This document shows, piece after piece, positions 6,092-12,289 of a stretch of 12,289 nucleotides of DNA. The position numbers and the translations under genes were made by a program. A model generated the notes under the pieces. It saw only the letters and a program-made list of their open reading frames with translations. It was not told where the DNA came from and did not search any database. Where the stretch lies: NCBI GenBank assembly GCA_018711755.1, contig DVHY01000013.1:1-12289 (forward strand). Direction: 5' to 3'. The stretch's first letter is position 1. The number at the start of each line of letters is the position of its first letter. This DNA is from Candidatus Limivicinus faecipullorum (GTDB lineage Bacteria; Bacillota; Clostridia; Oscillospirales; Oscillospiraceae).

Positions 6092-7188
6092 TAAGAGTCC
6101 TGCAAATGATAGGCGCCCTGGAGATGGGCGGCTCCCAGGCTCTGGTGATGAACCTGTACAGGCACATGGACCGGGAGCGTATACAGTTCGACTTTGTCCT
6201 GGACCACCCGGACCGGGATGACTATGCCGCCGAAGTGAGGGAGATGGGGGGCAGGATATTTACCATTCCCGGCTTCCACGGAAACGTGGGGGAGATACGC
6301 CGCAGCTGGAACGGCTTTTTCAAAGAGCACCCGGAGTACAGGATACTACACTCCCATGTGCGCAGCTATGCCTCCCTGTATCTGCCGGTGGCAAGGAGAA
6401 ACGGTCTGAAGACCATTATCCACAGCCATTCCACCTCCAACGGCAGCGGCCTGAGCTCCCTGGTGAAAATGGCCCTGCAATATCCCCTGAGATATCAGGC
6501 GGACGTGCTCATGAGCTGCACCCGGGAGGCGGGGGCCTGGCTCTACGGGGAGAGGGCCTGCCGGGGAGAGAACTTCTTTTTGCTGAAAAACGGGGTGGAT
6601 ACCGTCCGCTTTGCCTTCGATGAGGAGGTCCGCCGCCGTTACAGGAAGGAGCTGGGAGTGGAGGATAAGCTGGTGATAGGCCACGTGGGCCGCTTCCACG
6701 AGGCCAAGAACCATGGCTTTCTCCTGGATTGCTTCGCCCGTCTCAGGCAGCTCCGGCCGGACGCCCTGCTGCTTTTGGTGGGGGACGGAGAGCTCAGAGG
6801 AGATATAGAGAGAAAAATAAAGGAACTGGGTCTGGAGACTTCGTCGCTGCTGCCGGGCAGCCGCAGCGACGTGCCGGAGCTGATGTGGGCCATGGACGCC
6901 CTGGCCTTTCCCTCCAAATGGGAGGGCCTGCCGGTGACGGTGGTGGAGGCCCAGGCCGCAGGCCTTCCCTGCTTCATCTCCGACAGGATAAGCCGGGAGG
7001 TGGACATCTCCCCCCTGGTGCGCCGTTTGAGCATAGACGACCCGGAACTCTGGGCCCGGGAGCTGGCCGGACCTCTGCCCCGGCAGGATGTGTCTGAGGC
7101 TGTCGTCAGGGCCGGCTACGATATAAACGACAGTGTGGACCGGCTGAGCCGGCTTTATGAAAAACTATACAGGGAGGCCAACATATGA
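6088..7188 (+). CDS. EpsF-like GT4 glycosyltransferase
   Basis: This 366-residue GT-B fold glycosyltransferase resembles EpsF-type enzymes of Gram-positive exopolysaccharide loci. The N-terminus MIRVLQMIGALEMGGSQALV has the MGG loop that binds near the active site. HSHVRSYASLYLPVARRNG (88-106) and IIHSHSTS (110-117) are characteristic of this subgroup. The donor domain has HVGRFHEAKNHGFLL (199-213), with the phosphate-contacting R202 and K207, and the EX7E motif E279-E287 in WEGLPVTVVEAQAAGLP. Residues from about 305 diverge from the usual C-terminal helix but stay in frame. It overlaps the genes on both sides by four bases, so all three are likely translated as a coupled set. Confidence 0.92.
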   Translation: MIRVLQMIGALEMGGSQALVMNLYRHMDRERIQFDFVLDHPDRDDYAAEVREMGGRIFTIPGFHGNVGEIRRSWNGFFKEHPEYRILHSHVRSYASLYLPVARRNGLKTIIHSHSTSNGSGLSSLVKMALQYPLRYQADVLMSCTREAGAWLYGERACRGENFFLLKNGVDTVRFAFDEEVRRRYRKELGVEDKLVIGHVGRFHEAKNHGFLLDCFARLRQLRPDALLLLVGDGELRGDIERKIKELGLETSSLLPGSRSDVPELMWAMDALAFPSKWEGLPVTVVEAQAAGLPCFISDRISREVDISPLVRRLSIDDPELWARELAGPLPRQDVSEAVVRAGYDINDSVDRLSRLYEKLYREANI

Positions 7189-7919
7189 GCAGATATATAA
7201 TGCGTCTGGACGACGCCTGCCCCCGGCATGACCGGGACAAATGGCAGCGGATGGAAGAGCTTCTCAACGCCTATGGCGTAAAGCCCATAGTGGGAATCAT
7301 CCCCGACTGCCGTGACCCCCAGATGGAGCAGTACCCGGAGGACCCGGAGTTCTGGGACAGGGCCAGAGCCTGGCAGAGCCGGGGCTGGGCCATGGCCCTC
7401 CACGGCTGGCAGCACGTGTATGTGACCCGGGAGGGAGGGCTGAACCCGGTGCATCAGCGCTCGGAGTTTGCCGGACTGTCTCTGGAAAAGCAAAAGGAAA
7501 AGATAGCGGCGGGCATGGAGGTCTTCAATGCCCAGGGCATAAAGCCGGTGGCCTTTATAGCCCCCTCCCACACCTTTGACAGGGACACCCTCAGGGCGCT
7601 GCTGGAGTGTACGGATATCCGCAGCATAAGCGACACCGTAGCCAGAGCCCCATATAATAAATACGGCTTCACCTTCGTTCCCCAGCAGACGGGCCGGGCC
7701 CGCAAGCTGAACCTGGACTGGGTGACCTTCTGTTACCACCCCAATGTGATGGGGGAGGAAGACTTCCTGGAGCTGGAGGGCTTTTTGAGAGTCCATGAGG
7801 GTGAGTTCGTACCCTATCCCAAGGGCCAGACCAAGCGCCGGGAGGACATAGGCGACAAGCTGCTGCGCCTGGGATATTTCACAATGCGGCATATCAGAAG
7901 AAAGCTGAACGGGAAATAA
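7185..7919 (+). CDS. DUF2334-type polysaccharide deacetylase
   Basis: This 244-residue protein belongs to the carbohydrate esterase 4-like NodB superfamily, close to the DUF2334 group. It starts RYIMRLDDACPRHD, giving the D9-D10 pair (catalytic base and metal ligand), and has H73xxxH77 in ALHGWQH, the two metal-binding histidines. FIAPSHTF (124-131) and CYHP (183-186, with H185) match the later active-site motifs. All expected catalytic positions appear present, so it should be active, probably with zinc, removing acetyl groups from an N-acetylated sugar. There is no signal peptide or membrane segment, so it would act in the cytoplasm on a sugar nucleotide or lipid-linked intermediate and not on the finished polymer. 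It overlaps the preceding gene (ATGA) and lies 6 bases before the next. Confidence 0.85.
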   Translation: MSRYIMRLDDACPRHDRDKWQRMEELLNAYGVKPIVGIIPDCRDPQMEQYPEDPEFWDRARAWQSRGWAMALHGWQHVYVTREGGLNPVHQRSEFAGLSLEKQKEKIAAGMEVFNAQGIKPVAFIAPSHTFDRDTLRALLECTDIRSISDTVARAPYNKYGFTFVPQQTGRARKLNLDWVTFCYHPNVMGEEDFLELEGFLRVHEGEFVPYPKGQTKRREDIGDKLLRLGYFTMRHIRRKLNGK

Positions 7920-7925
7920 GGCCCT

Positions 7926-9011
7926 ATGGAAACCAAGACCCTGATGTTCTATATAAACGCCATCCATGACGGGGGAGCGGAGCGGGTGATGCTCCAGCTG
8001 GCAAAGCGTTTTGCCCAGGCGGGCTGGCGTTCGGTGCTGGTCACCAGCTTTGTGGACAGCTGGGAGTACCCGGTGCCGGAGGGCGTGGAGCGCATCTCCA
8101 TTGAGCAGGAGCAGCTGGAGCAGTCCCGGCTCAAAAGAAACCTCAGCCGCATAAAAGCCCTGAGAAGGCTCATCAAGGAACACCGGCCCCGGGCCGTCAT
8201 ATCCTTCATGGCCGAGCCCAACTTCCGCGCGGTGCTAGCCTCCGCTTTCCTGCCGGTAAAGGTGATAGTTTCGGTGCGAAACGACCCGGAGCGGGAGTAC
8301 GCCGGCAGACTGGGCCGTCTGGTGGGAAAGCTGCTGCTGCCCCTGGCCGACGGCTGCGTGTTCCAGACGGAGCAGGCCAAAAGCTGGTTCCCCCGGCGGC
8401 TCCAAAGAAAGTCGAGAGTCATAACGAACCAGGTGGACGAGAGATTCTTCACTCCCGCCAAAGCCGGGACGGAGGGCTATGTGATGACCGCCGGACGGCT
8501 GACCGGGCAGAAGAACCAGGCCATGCTCATCCGGGCCTTTGCCTCAATTGCCGGGGAAGTGGAGCAGGAGCTGCGTATCTACGGCGAGGGGGAGCTGAGA
8601 GGAGAGCTGGAAGAGCTCATAGCATCACTGGGCATGGAAAAGCGCATAAGGCTCATGGGGGCTTCGGACAATATGCCGGAGGCCCTGGCAGGAGCCGGGC
8701 TTTTCGTGCTGCCCTCGGACTATGAGGGCATGCCCAACGCCCTGCTGGAGGCGATGGCCTCGGGACTGTGCTGTATAGCCACCGCCTGTCCCTGCGGCGG
8801 GCCGGAAGCGGTGATAGAGGACGGCATCAGCGGCAGGCTCATCCCGGTGGGGGAGGAGACGGCCCTGAGAGATGCAATGCTGGAACTGCTGAGAGATGAG
8901 GATAAGCGCAGGGAAATGGGAGCGGAGGCCCGCAGAAGGGCGGAGGGCTTCCGGCCCGGGGCCATCTTTGAGCAGTGGCGGCAGTACGTGGAGAGTGTGA
9001 CAGGAGACTGA
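7926..9011 (+). CDS. GT4 glycosyltransferase (GGAER type)
   Basis: This 361-residue GT-B glycosyltransferase is of the PglH/PglJ-like or GalNAc-transferase-like branch of GT4. The N-terminal domain shows NAIHDGGAERVMLQLA (11-26) and RPRAVISFM (87-95), both typical of that branch. The donor domain has TAGRLTGQKNQAMLI (188-202), with R191 and K196, and EX7E E267-E275 in YEGMPNALLEAMASG, then ACPCGGPEAVIEDG (287-300). Its ribosome binding site is weak (TAAGG overlapping the previous stop), suggesting that translation depends on coupling across the 6-base gap. It is clearly paralogous to the glycosyltransferase at 9937-11058: domain order, GGA(E/Q)RVM motif and a 24-base identical segment are shared. 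Specificity is unknown; it may add a HexNAc. Confidence 0.92.
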   Translation: METKTLMFYINAIHDGGAERVMLQLAKRFAQAGWRSVLVTSFVDSWEYPVPEGVERISIEQEQLEQSRLKRNLSRIKALRRLIKEHRPRAVISFMAEPNFRAVLASAFLPVKVIVSVRNDPEREYAGRLGRLVGKLLLPLADGCVFQTEQAKSWFPRRLQRKSRVITNQVDERFFTPAKAGTEGYVMTAGRLTGQKNQAMLIRAFASIAGEVEQELRIYGEGELRGELEELIASLGMEKRIRLMGASDNMPEALAGAGLFVLPSDYEGMPNALLEAMASGLCCIATACPCGGPEAVIEDGISGRLIPVGEETALRDAMLELLRDEDKRREMGAEARRRAEGFRPGAIFEQWRQYVESVTGD

Positions 9012-9012
9012 G

Positions 9013-9933
9013 ATGAAATACAGAGGCATGAGAGACGTGCTGGATTTTTTCACCAGCCGGGAGAGGATATTCAATTTTTTTGATAACCGCCACTGGCTGG
9101 ACTGGCTGTCCGACGAGGCGTACCTGAAGCTGGCTTTCCGTGCCGCAATGGGTCACCCGCTTGATTTGAAAGCCCCAAAGACTTTCAGTGAGAAGCTGCA
9201 GTGGCTGAAGCTCTATGACAGGGACCCTCTGTATACCACCCTTGTGGACAAGTATGCAGTGCGGAAATATGTGGCAGACAAGATAGGGGAGGAGCATCTG
9301 ATCCCTCTGGTGGGCGGCCCCTGGTACAGCGCCGGGGAGATAGACTTTGACTCCCTGCCGGAACAGTTTGTGCTGAAGTGCAACCACAACAGCGGCGGCG
9401 TTATCATCTGCCGGGACAAGAGCAGCTTTGACATTGAGGGGGCAAAGGCCAGGCTGAACAAATTCCTCGCCCGCAACTATTTCTACAGCAGCCGGGAGTG
9501 GCCCTATAAGAACGTCAAGCCCTGCATAATAGCGGAGAAGTTCATGCAGGATGAAAAGTTCGACAACCTCAGTGTGTATAAAATACTTTGCTTCGGTGGC
9601 GAGCCCAAGATATTCCAGACTATAAAGAACGACAAGACCCCGGAGGAGAGCATAGATTACTTTGATATTAACTGGAACCGTCTGGACCTGCGGCAGAATT
9701 TTCCAAACAGTGCCGAGCCTCTGGAGGAGCCGAGCAACCGGGAGGAGATGCTGAAACTGGCCCGGGAGCTGTCCCGGGGATTTCCTCAGATACGTACCGA
9801 CTTTTACAGCATAAACGGCCGGGTGTATTTCTCCGAGCTGACTTTCTATTCCGACACAGGCTTTGCGGCCTTCGACCCGCCGGAGTGGGACAAGATACTG
9901 GGCGGCTGGATAGAGCTGCCTGCAAGGGAGTAA
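9013..9933 (+). CDS. TupA-like ATP-grasp ligase
   Basis: This 306-residue protein matches the TupA-like ATP-grasp family. TupA was named for teichuronopeptide synthesis in alkaliphilic Bacillus, and the family is predicted to form amide bonds between amino acids or amines and sugars in cell-surface polymers. Visible family features: KTFSEKLQWLKLYDR (56-70), VDKYAVRKYV (78-87), the nucleotide-binding strand FVLKCNHNSGG (119-129), REWPYKNV (161-168), IIAEKFMQD (172-180), YKILCFGGEP (189-198), and the metal-binding end RTDFYSINGRVYFSELTF (261-278), with D263 and E275 as likely magnesium ligands. Length is normal and no key motif looks lost. AGGAGA about 6 bases before the ATG is the ribosome binding site. 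It lies between two paralogous glycosyltransferase genes, one base after the first and three before the second. The role implied is addition of an amino acid or amine to a repeat-unit sugar. Confidence 0.88.
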   Translation: MKYRGMRDVLDFFTSRERIFNFFDNRHWLDWLSDEAYLKLAFRAAMGHPLDLKAPKTFSEKLQWLKLYDRDPLYTTLVDKYAVRKYVADKIGEEHLIPLVGGPWYSAGEIDFDSLPEQFVLKCNHNSGGVIICRDKSSFDIEGAKARLNKFLARNYFYSSREWPYKNVKPCIIAEKFMQDEKFDNLSVYKILCFGGEPKIFQTIKNDKTPEESIDYFDINWNRLDLRQNFPNSAEPLEEPSNREEMLKLARELSRGFPQIRTDFYSINGRVYFSELTFYSDTGFAAFDPPEWDKILGGWIELPARE

Positions 9934-9936
9934 AAG

Positions 9937-11058
9937 ATGAAGTTAGCATTTTTCTACGGCAACCTGCTCCGGGGCGGAGCTCAGAGAGTCATGAGCGAGC
10001 TGGCCAATCAATTCACCGCCTGGGGGGACGAGGTGATTCTCCTCACCTTGGACAAGGGAAGCTGTGAGTATAAGCTGGACCCGAGAGTAAGGGTACAGGG
10101 CCTGGATGTGGCGGGAGATTCCGCGAACAAGCTGGAATCCCTGACCAGACTGGCAAAGACCCTTAAGGCCCTGAGAAGCTGGGAGCGGCGGGAGCGGCCG
10201 GATGCGGTCATCTGCTTTTCCACCCATCTCAGCTTCCAACTGGACCTGGCCCTTGCGGGCTGCCGGGACCGCTGCAGGATAATAGCCTCGGAGCGGGCCA
10301 ATCCCAGGTACAGAGATAATGAGCCCCTGGAAGCTCTGGAGTGCCGTTCCCTGGAGAAACTGGACGGCTTCATTTTCCAGACCCAGCGGGTGTCGGAGCT
10401 CTTCCCCCAAAGCCTCAGGGAGAAGGGCCGGGTGATACATAACGGCCTGTTTTCCGGCGACATCCCTAAGACCGTAACGGAATATTCCCAGAGAGACAGC
10501 AGGAGCATCTGCGCCATGGGCCGCCTGGACTATCAGAAGGCCTATGATACCATGATAAGGGCCTTTGCCCTCTTTGCCAGGGAACACCCGGAGCACACAC
10601 TGAATATCTACGGCAGGGGCCGGGATGGGGCGGCGGATAAGCTCGGACAGCTGGCACAGGAGCTGGGCGTGGGCGGCCGGGTAATATTCCACGGGAACCT
10701 GCCGGACGTGCTTGAGCACATCAAGGACGCCGGGATGTTCCTGATGACCAGCCGATATGAGGGCATGCCCAACGCCCTGATGGAGGCCATGGCCTGCGGA
10801 TTGCCCTGCGTGTGTACCGACTGCGATTTCGGACCCGGTGAACTCATAGAGGACGGGGTGAGCGGCCTGCTCTCTCCGGTGGACGACGCAGAGACCATAG
10901 CGGCCGCCATGGCCAGGATAGCCGACGAGCCGGGCCTGGGGGAGAAATTGTCCCGGGGGGCTCTGGAGATACGCAGGAGCCATTCCCGGGAGGAGATATG
11001 CCGCCAGTATCACAGCTATATTGAGGAAATAGTCAGCAAGAAAAAGGTAGAGACATGA
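9937..11058 (+). CDS. GT4 glycosyltransferase (GGAQR type)
   Basis: This 373-residue GT-B glycosyltransferase is related to the one at 7926-9011. The N-terminus has NLLRGGAQRVMSELA (9-23), and RPDAVICFSTHLSFQ (87-101) follows the same layout as its paralogue. The donor domain shows MGRLDYQKAYDTMI (194-207), with R196 and K201, and EX7E E275-E283 in YEGMPNALMEAMACGLPC, then DFGPGELIEDGVSGLL (297-312). The ribosome binding site AAGGGAG overlaps the end of the preceding gene, with a 3-base gap after its stop. Its stop overlaps the flippase ATG (ATGA). Donor and acceptor specificity cannot be assigned; the C-terminal tail is Lys-rich (SKKKVET). Confidence 0.92.
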   Translation: MKLAFFYGNLLRGGAQRVMSELANQFTAWGDEVILLTLDKGSCEYKLDPRVRVQGLDVAGDSANKLESLTRLAKTLKALRSWERRERPDAVICFSTHLSFQLDLALAGCRDRCRIIASERANPRYRDNEPLEALECRSLEKLDGFIFQTQRVSELFPQSLREKGRVIHNGLFSGDIPKTVTEYSQRDSRSICAMGRLDYQKAYDTMIRAFALFAREHPEHTLNIYGRGRDGAADKLGQLAQELGVGGRVIFHGNLPDVLEHIKDAGMFLMTSRYEGMPNALMEAMACGLPCVCTDCDFGPGELIEDGVSGLLSPVDDAETIAAAMARIADEPGLGEKLSRGALEIRRSHSREEICRQYHSYIEEIVSKKKVET

Positions 11059-12289
11059 AAAAAACTTTAGTTGTAAGCTCCCTGATATACAAGACAGTGG
11101 AGCGCTTCTCCGTAAAAGGTCTGGGCTTCATAATCGGCATACTGCTGGCCAGAATGCTCAGCCCGGAGATATACGGCCAGATAGCCATAGTGAACGTCTT
11201 TGTCAACCTGTCCCAGAGCATAATCGAGGGCGGGCTGGGAACGGCTCTGGTTCAGAACAAGAACACCGATGACAGGGATTATTCCACCGTATTCTATATA
11301 TGTATGGCCATGTCCGTGGTGATGACCGCCATTGTATATATGGCGGCGCCCTTCATCTCCGATTACTACAGCAGCCCGGAGATACTGATGCCGCTTCGTG
11401 TCTATGCCTTCTCCGTCTTTTTCAGCTCCTACAGCTCCATACTCACGGCGAAGATACAGCGGGAGATGCGCTTTAAGCAGATGATGGTGTGCAGCCTCTC
11501 TGCAACAATCATAGCCGGCAGCCTGGCGGTGGCCCTGGCCTTTGCAGGGGCGGGCATATGGACTCTGGTAATCTATTATTTCTCACATACGGTTATAAGC
11601 TGCATATCCATGATGATTGCGGTGCGCTGGGTGCCTCATTTGACCTTCTCGGTGCAGCGGGCAAAGGAGCTCTACGGCTTTGGCTGGAAGATGCTGGCCG
11701 CCTCCATGATGTGCTCCCTGTATTACGACCTGCGCTCGCTGATAATCGGCAAGCGCTTTTCCACGGAGGACCTGGGCTATTATGACCGGGGCCAGCAGTT
11801 CCCCTTTGTTATAACCCTGGCCCTGGAGGCTTCGGTGCAGTCGGTGATGTTCCCGGTGCTGGCCAAGTCCCAGGATGACCTGGGCGAGATGCGGGGCATA
11901 ATGAAGAAAACCCTGAGCCTGGGCTCCCTGATGGTCTTCCCGGCCATGATAGGTCTGGCCGCCGTGGCGGAGCCTCTGGTGAAGCTGCTGCTGACGGATA
12001 AGTGGCTGCCCTGCGTACCCTTCATGCAGATCATCTGCATCGCTCAGGTGCCCTTTATAGTGTCGGCCTCCAACCTGGTGGCCATCAAATCCATGGGGCG
12101 CAGCGATATATACATGAAGCTGGAGTTTATAAGAAGAATAGCCATGCTGGCGATGCTGGGCCTTACAGTGCTCCTGTTTGACCAGGTGATAGCCATGGCC
12201 TACAGCTTTGCCGTAAGCGCCTGGCTGGACGTGCTCATCATTTCCGCCCCCAATAAAAAGCTGCTGGGCTACGGTGTATGGAGCCAGGT
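11055..12289 (+). CDS. Wzx/WzxC-type polysaccharide flippase (partial at right edge)
   Basis: The reading frame is open from the ATG at 11055 to the window end, giving 411 residues without a stop; the family is usually about 480, so roughly the last sixth is missing. The sequence is strongly hydrophobic, with many predicted membrane helices (for example about 22-38, 80-100, 114-130, 148-190, 285-305, 322-345, 362-395). It carries family features of MOP-superfamily polysaccharide exporters (WzxC/TuaB/RfbX-like): early GLGFIIGILLARMLSPEIYGQIA, IIEGGLGTALVQNKN (56-70), and GYYDRGQQFP (241-250). It would flip the finished lipid-linked repeat to the outer face of the membrane. It overlaps the previous gene by four bases (ATGA). 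Confidence 0.93.
   Translation, partial: MKKTLVVSSLIYKTVERFSVKGLGFIIGILLARMLSPEIYGQIAIVNVFVNLSQSIIEGGLGTALVQNKNTDDRDYSTVFYICMAMSVVMTAIVYMAAPFISDYYSSPEILMPLRVYAFSVFFSSYSSILTAKIQREMRFKQMMVCSLSATIIAGSLAVALAFAGAGIWTLVIYYFSHTVISCISMMIAVRWVPHLTFSVQRAKELYGFGWKMLAASMMCSLYYDLRSLIIGKRFSTEDLGYYDRGQQFPFVITLALEASVQSVMFPVLAKSQDDLGEMRGIMKKTLSLGSLMVFPAMIGLAAVAEPLVKLLLTDKWLPCVPFMQIICIAQVPFIVSASNLVAIKSMGRSDIYMKLEFIRRIAMLAMLGLTVLLFDQVIAMAYSFAVSAWLDVLIISAPNKKLLGYGVWSQ

Noticed and set aside
11489..11785. 98-codon + strand frame inside the flippase region
   Set aside because: The flippase frame from 11055 is open throughout and has clear family motifs; this one is an overlapping frame with no recognisable content.

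Overview
The window looks like chromosomal DNA from an obligately anaerobic, GC-rich Firmicute, most likely a gut-type Clostridia or Oscillospiraceae relative. The signs are strong AAAGGAGA/GGGAGG-type ribosome binding sites, a rubredoxin/rubrerythrin peroxide-defence cluster, and exopolysaccharide genes of the kind common in that group. Every gene I accept is on the + strand. No RNA gene, insertion sequence, CRISPR array or origin was seen.

Region 1 (1-1971) is an oxidative-stress module. A 21-residue tail ends at 66 and carries a CxxC motif resembling the C-terminus of a Fur/PerR-family repressor. It is followed by a protein with a rubredoxin-type knuckle pair at each end (128-772). A translationally coupled ORF (769-1971) then joins an unusual two-cluster ferredoxin-like protein to a rubrerythrin that has rubredoxin domains on both sides of its diiron four-helix region. 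The join has a complete internal ribosome binding site and ATG (1291-1311), so the ORF may be a recent fusion or a dual-product gene. Region 2 (1972-2361) is intergenic. It holds several GC-rich hairpins, a strong intrinsic terminator (2073-2120) and a well-formed sigma-A-type promoter (2292-2320) overlapped by an inverted repeat.

Region 3 (2362 to the right edge) is a tightly packed exopolysaccharide/capsule operon. All junctions overlap by ATGA or are separated by at most 22 bases. The order is: a fusion of a tyrosine-recombinase-like domain with a PglD/NeuD-like hexapeptide acyltransferase; a PglC-like phosphoglycosyltransferase; an atypical short-chain dehydrogenase/epimerase; two GT-B glycosyltransferases; a DUF2334-type polysaccharide deacetylase; a third GT-B enzyme; a TupA-like ATP-grasp ligase; a fourth GT-B enzyme; and a Wzx-type flippase cut by the window edge. 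Together they suggest synthesis of an undecaprenyl-linked oligosaccharide of about five sugars. The repeat may be trimmed of acetyl groups and joined to an amino acid or similar amine, then flipped across the membrane. A polymerase and chain-length control genes are not in the window.

The most unusual item is the first gene of the operon. Its N-terminal half aligns by eye with the catalytic domain of tyrosine recombinases, but four of the five catalytic positions I can place are substituted, including the nucleophilic tyrosine. The acyltransferase half also lacks the expected catalytic histidine. This suggests a repurposed, possibly regulatory protein heading a polysaccharide operon.
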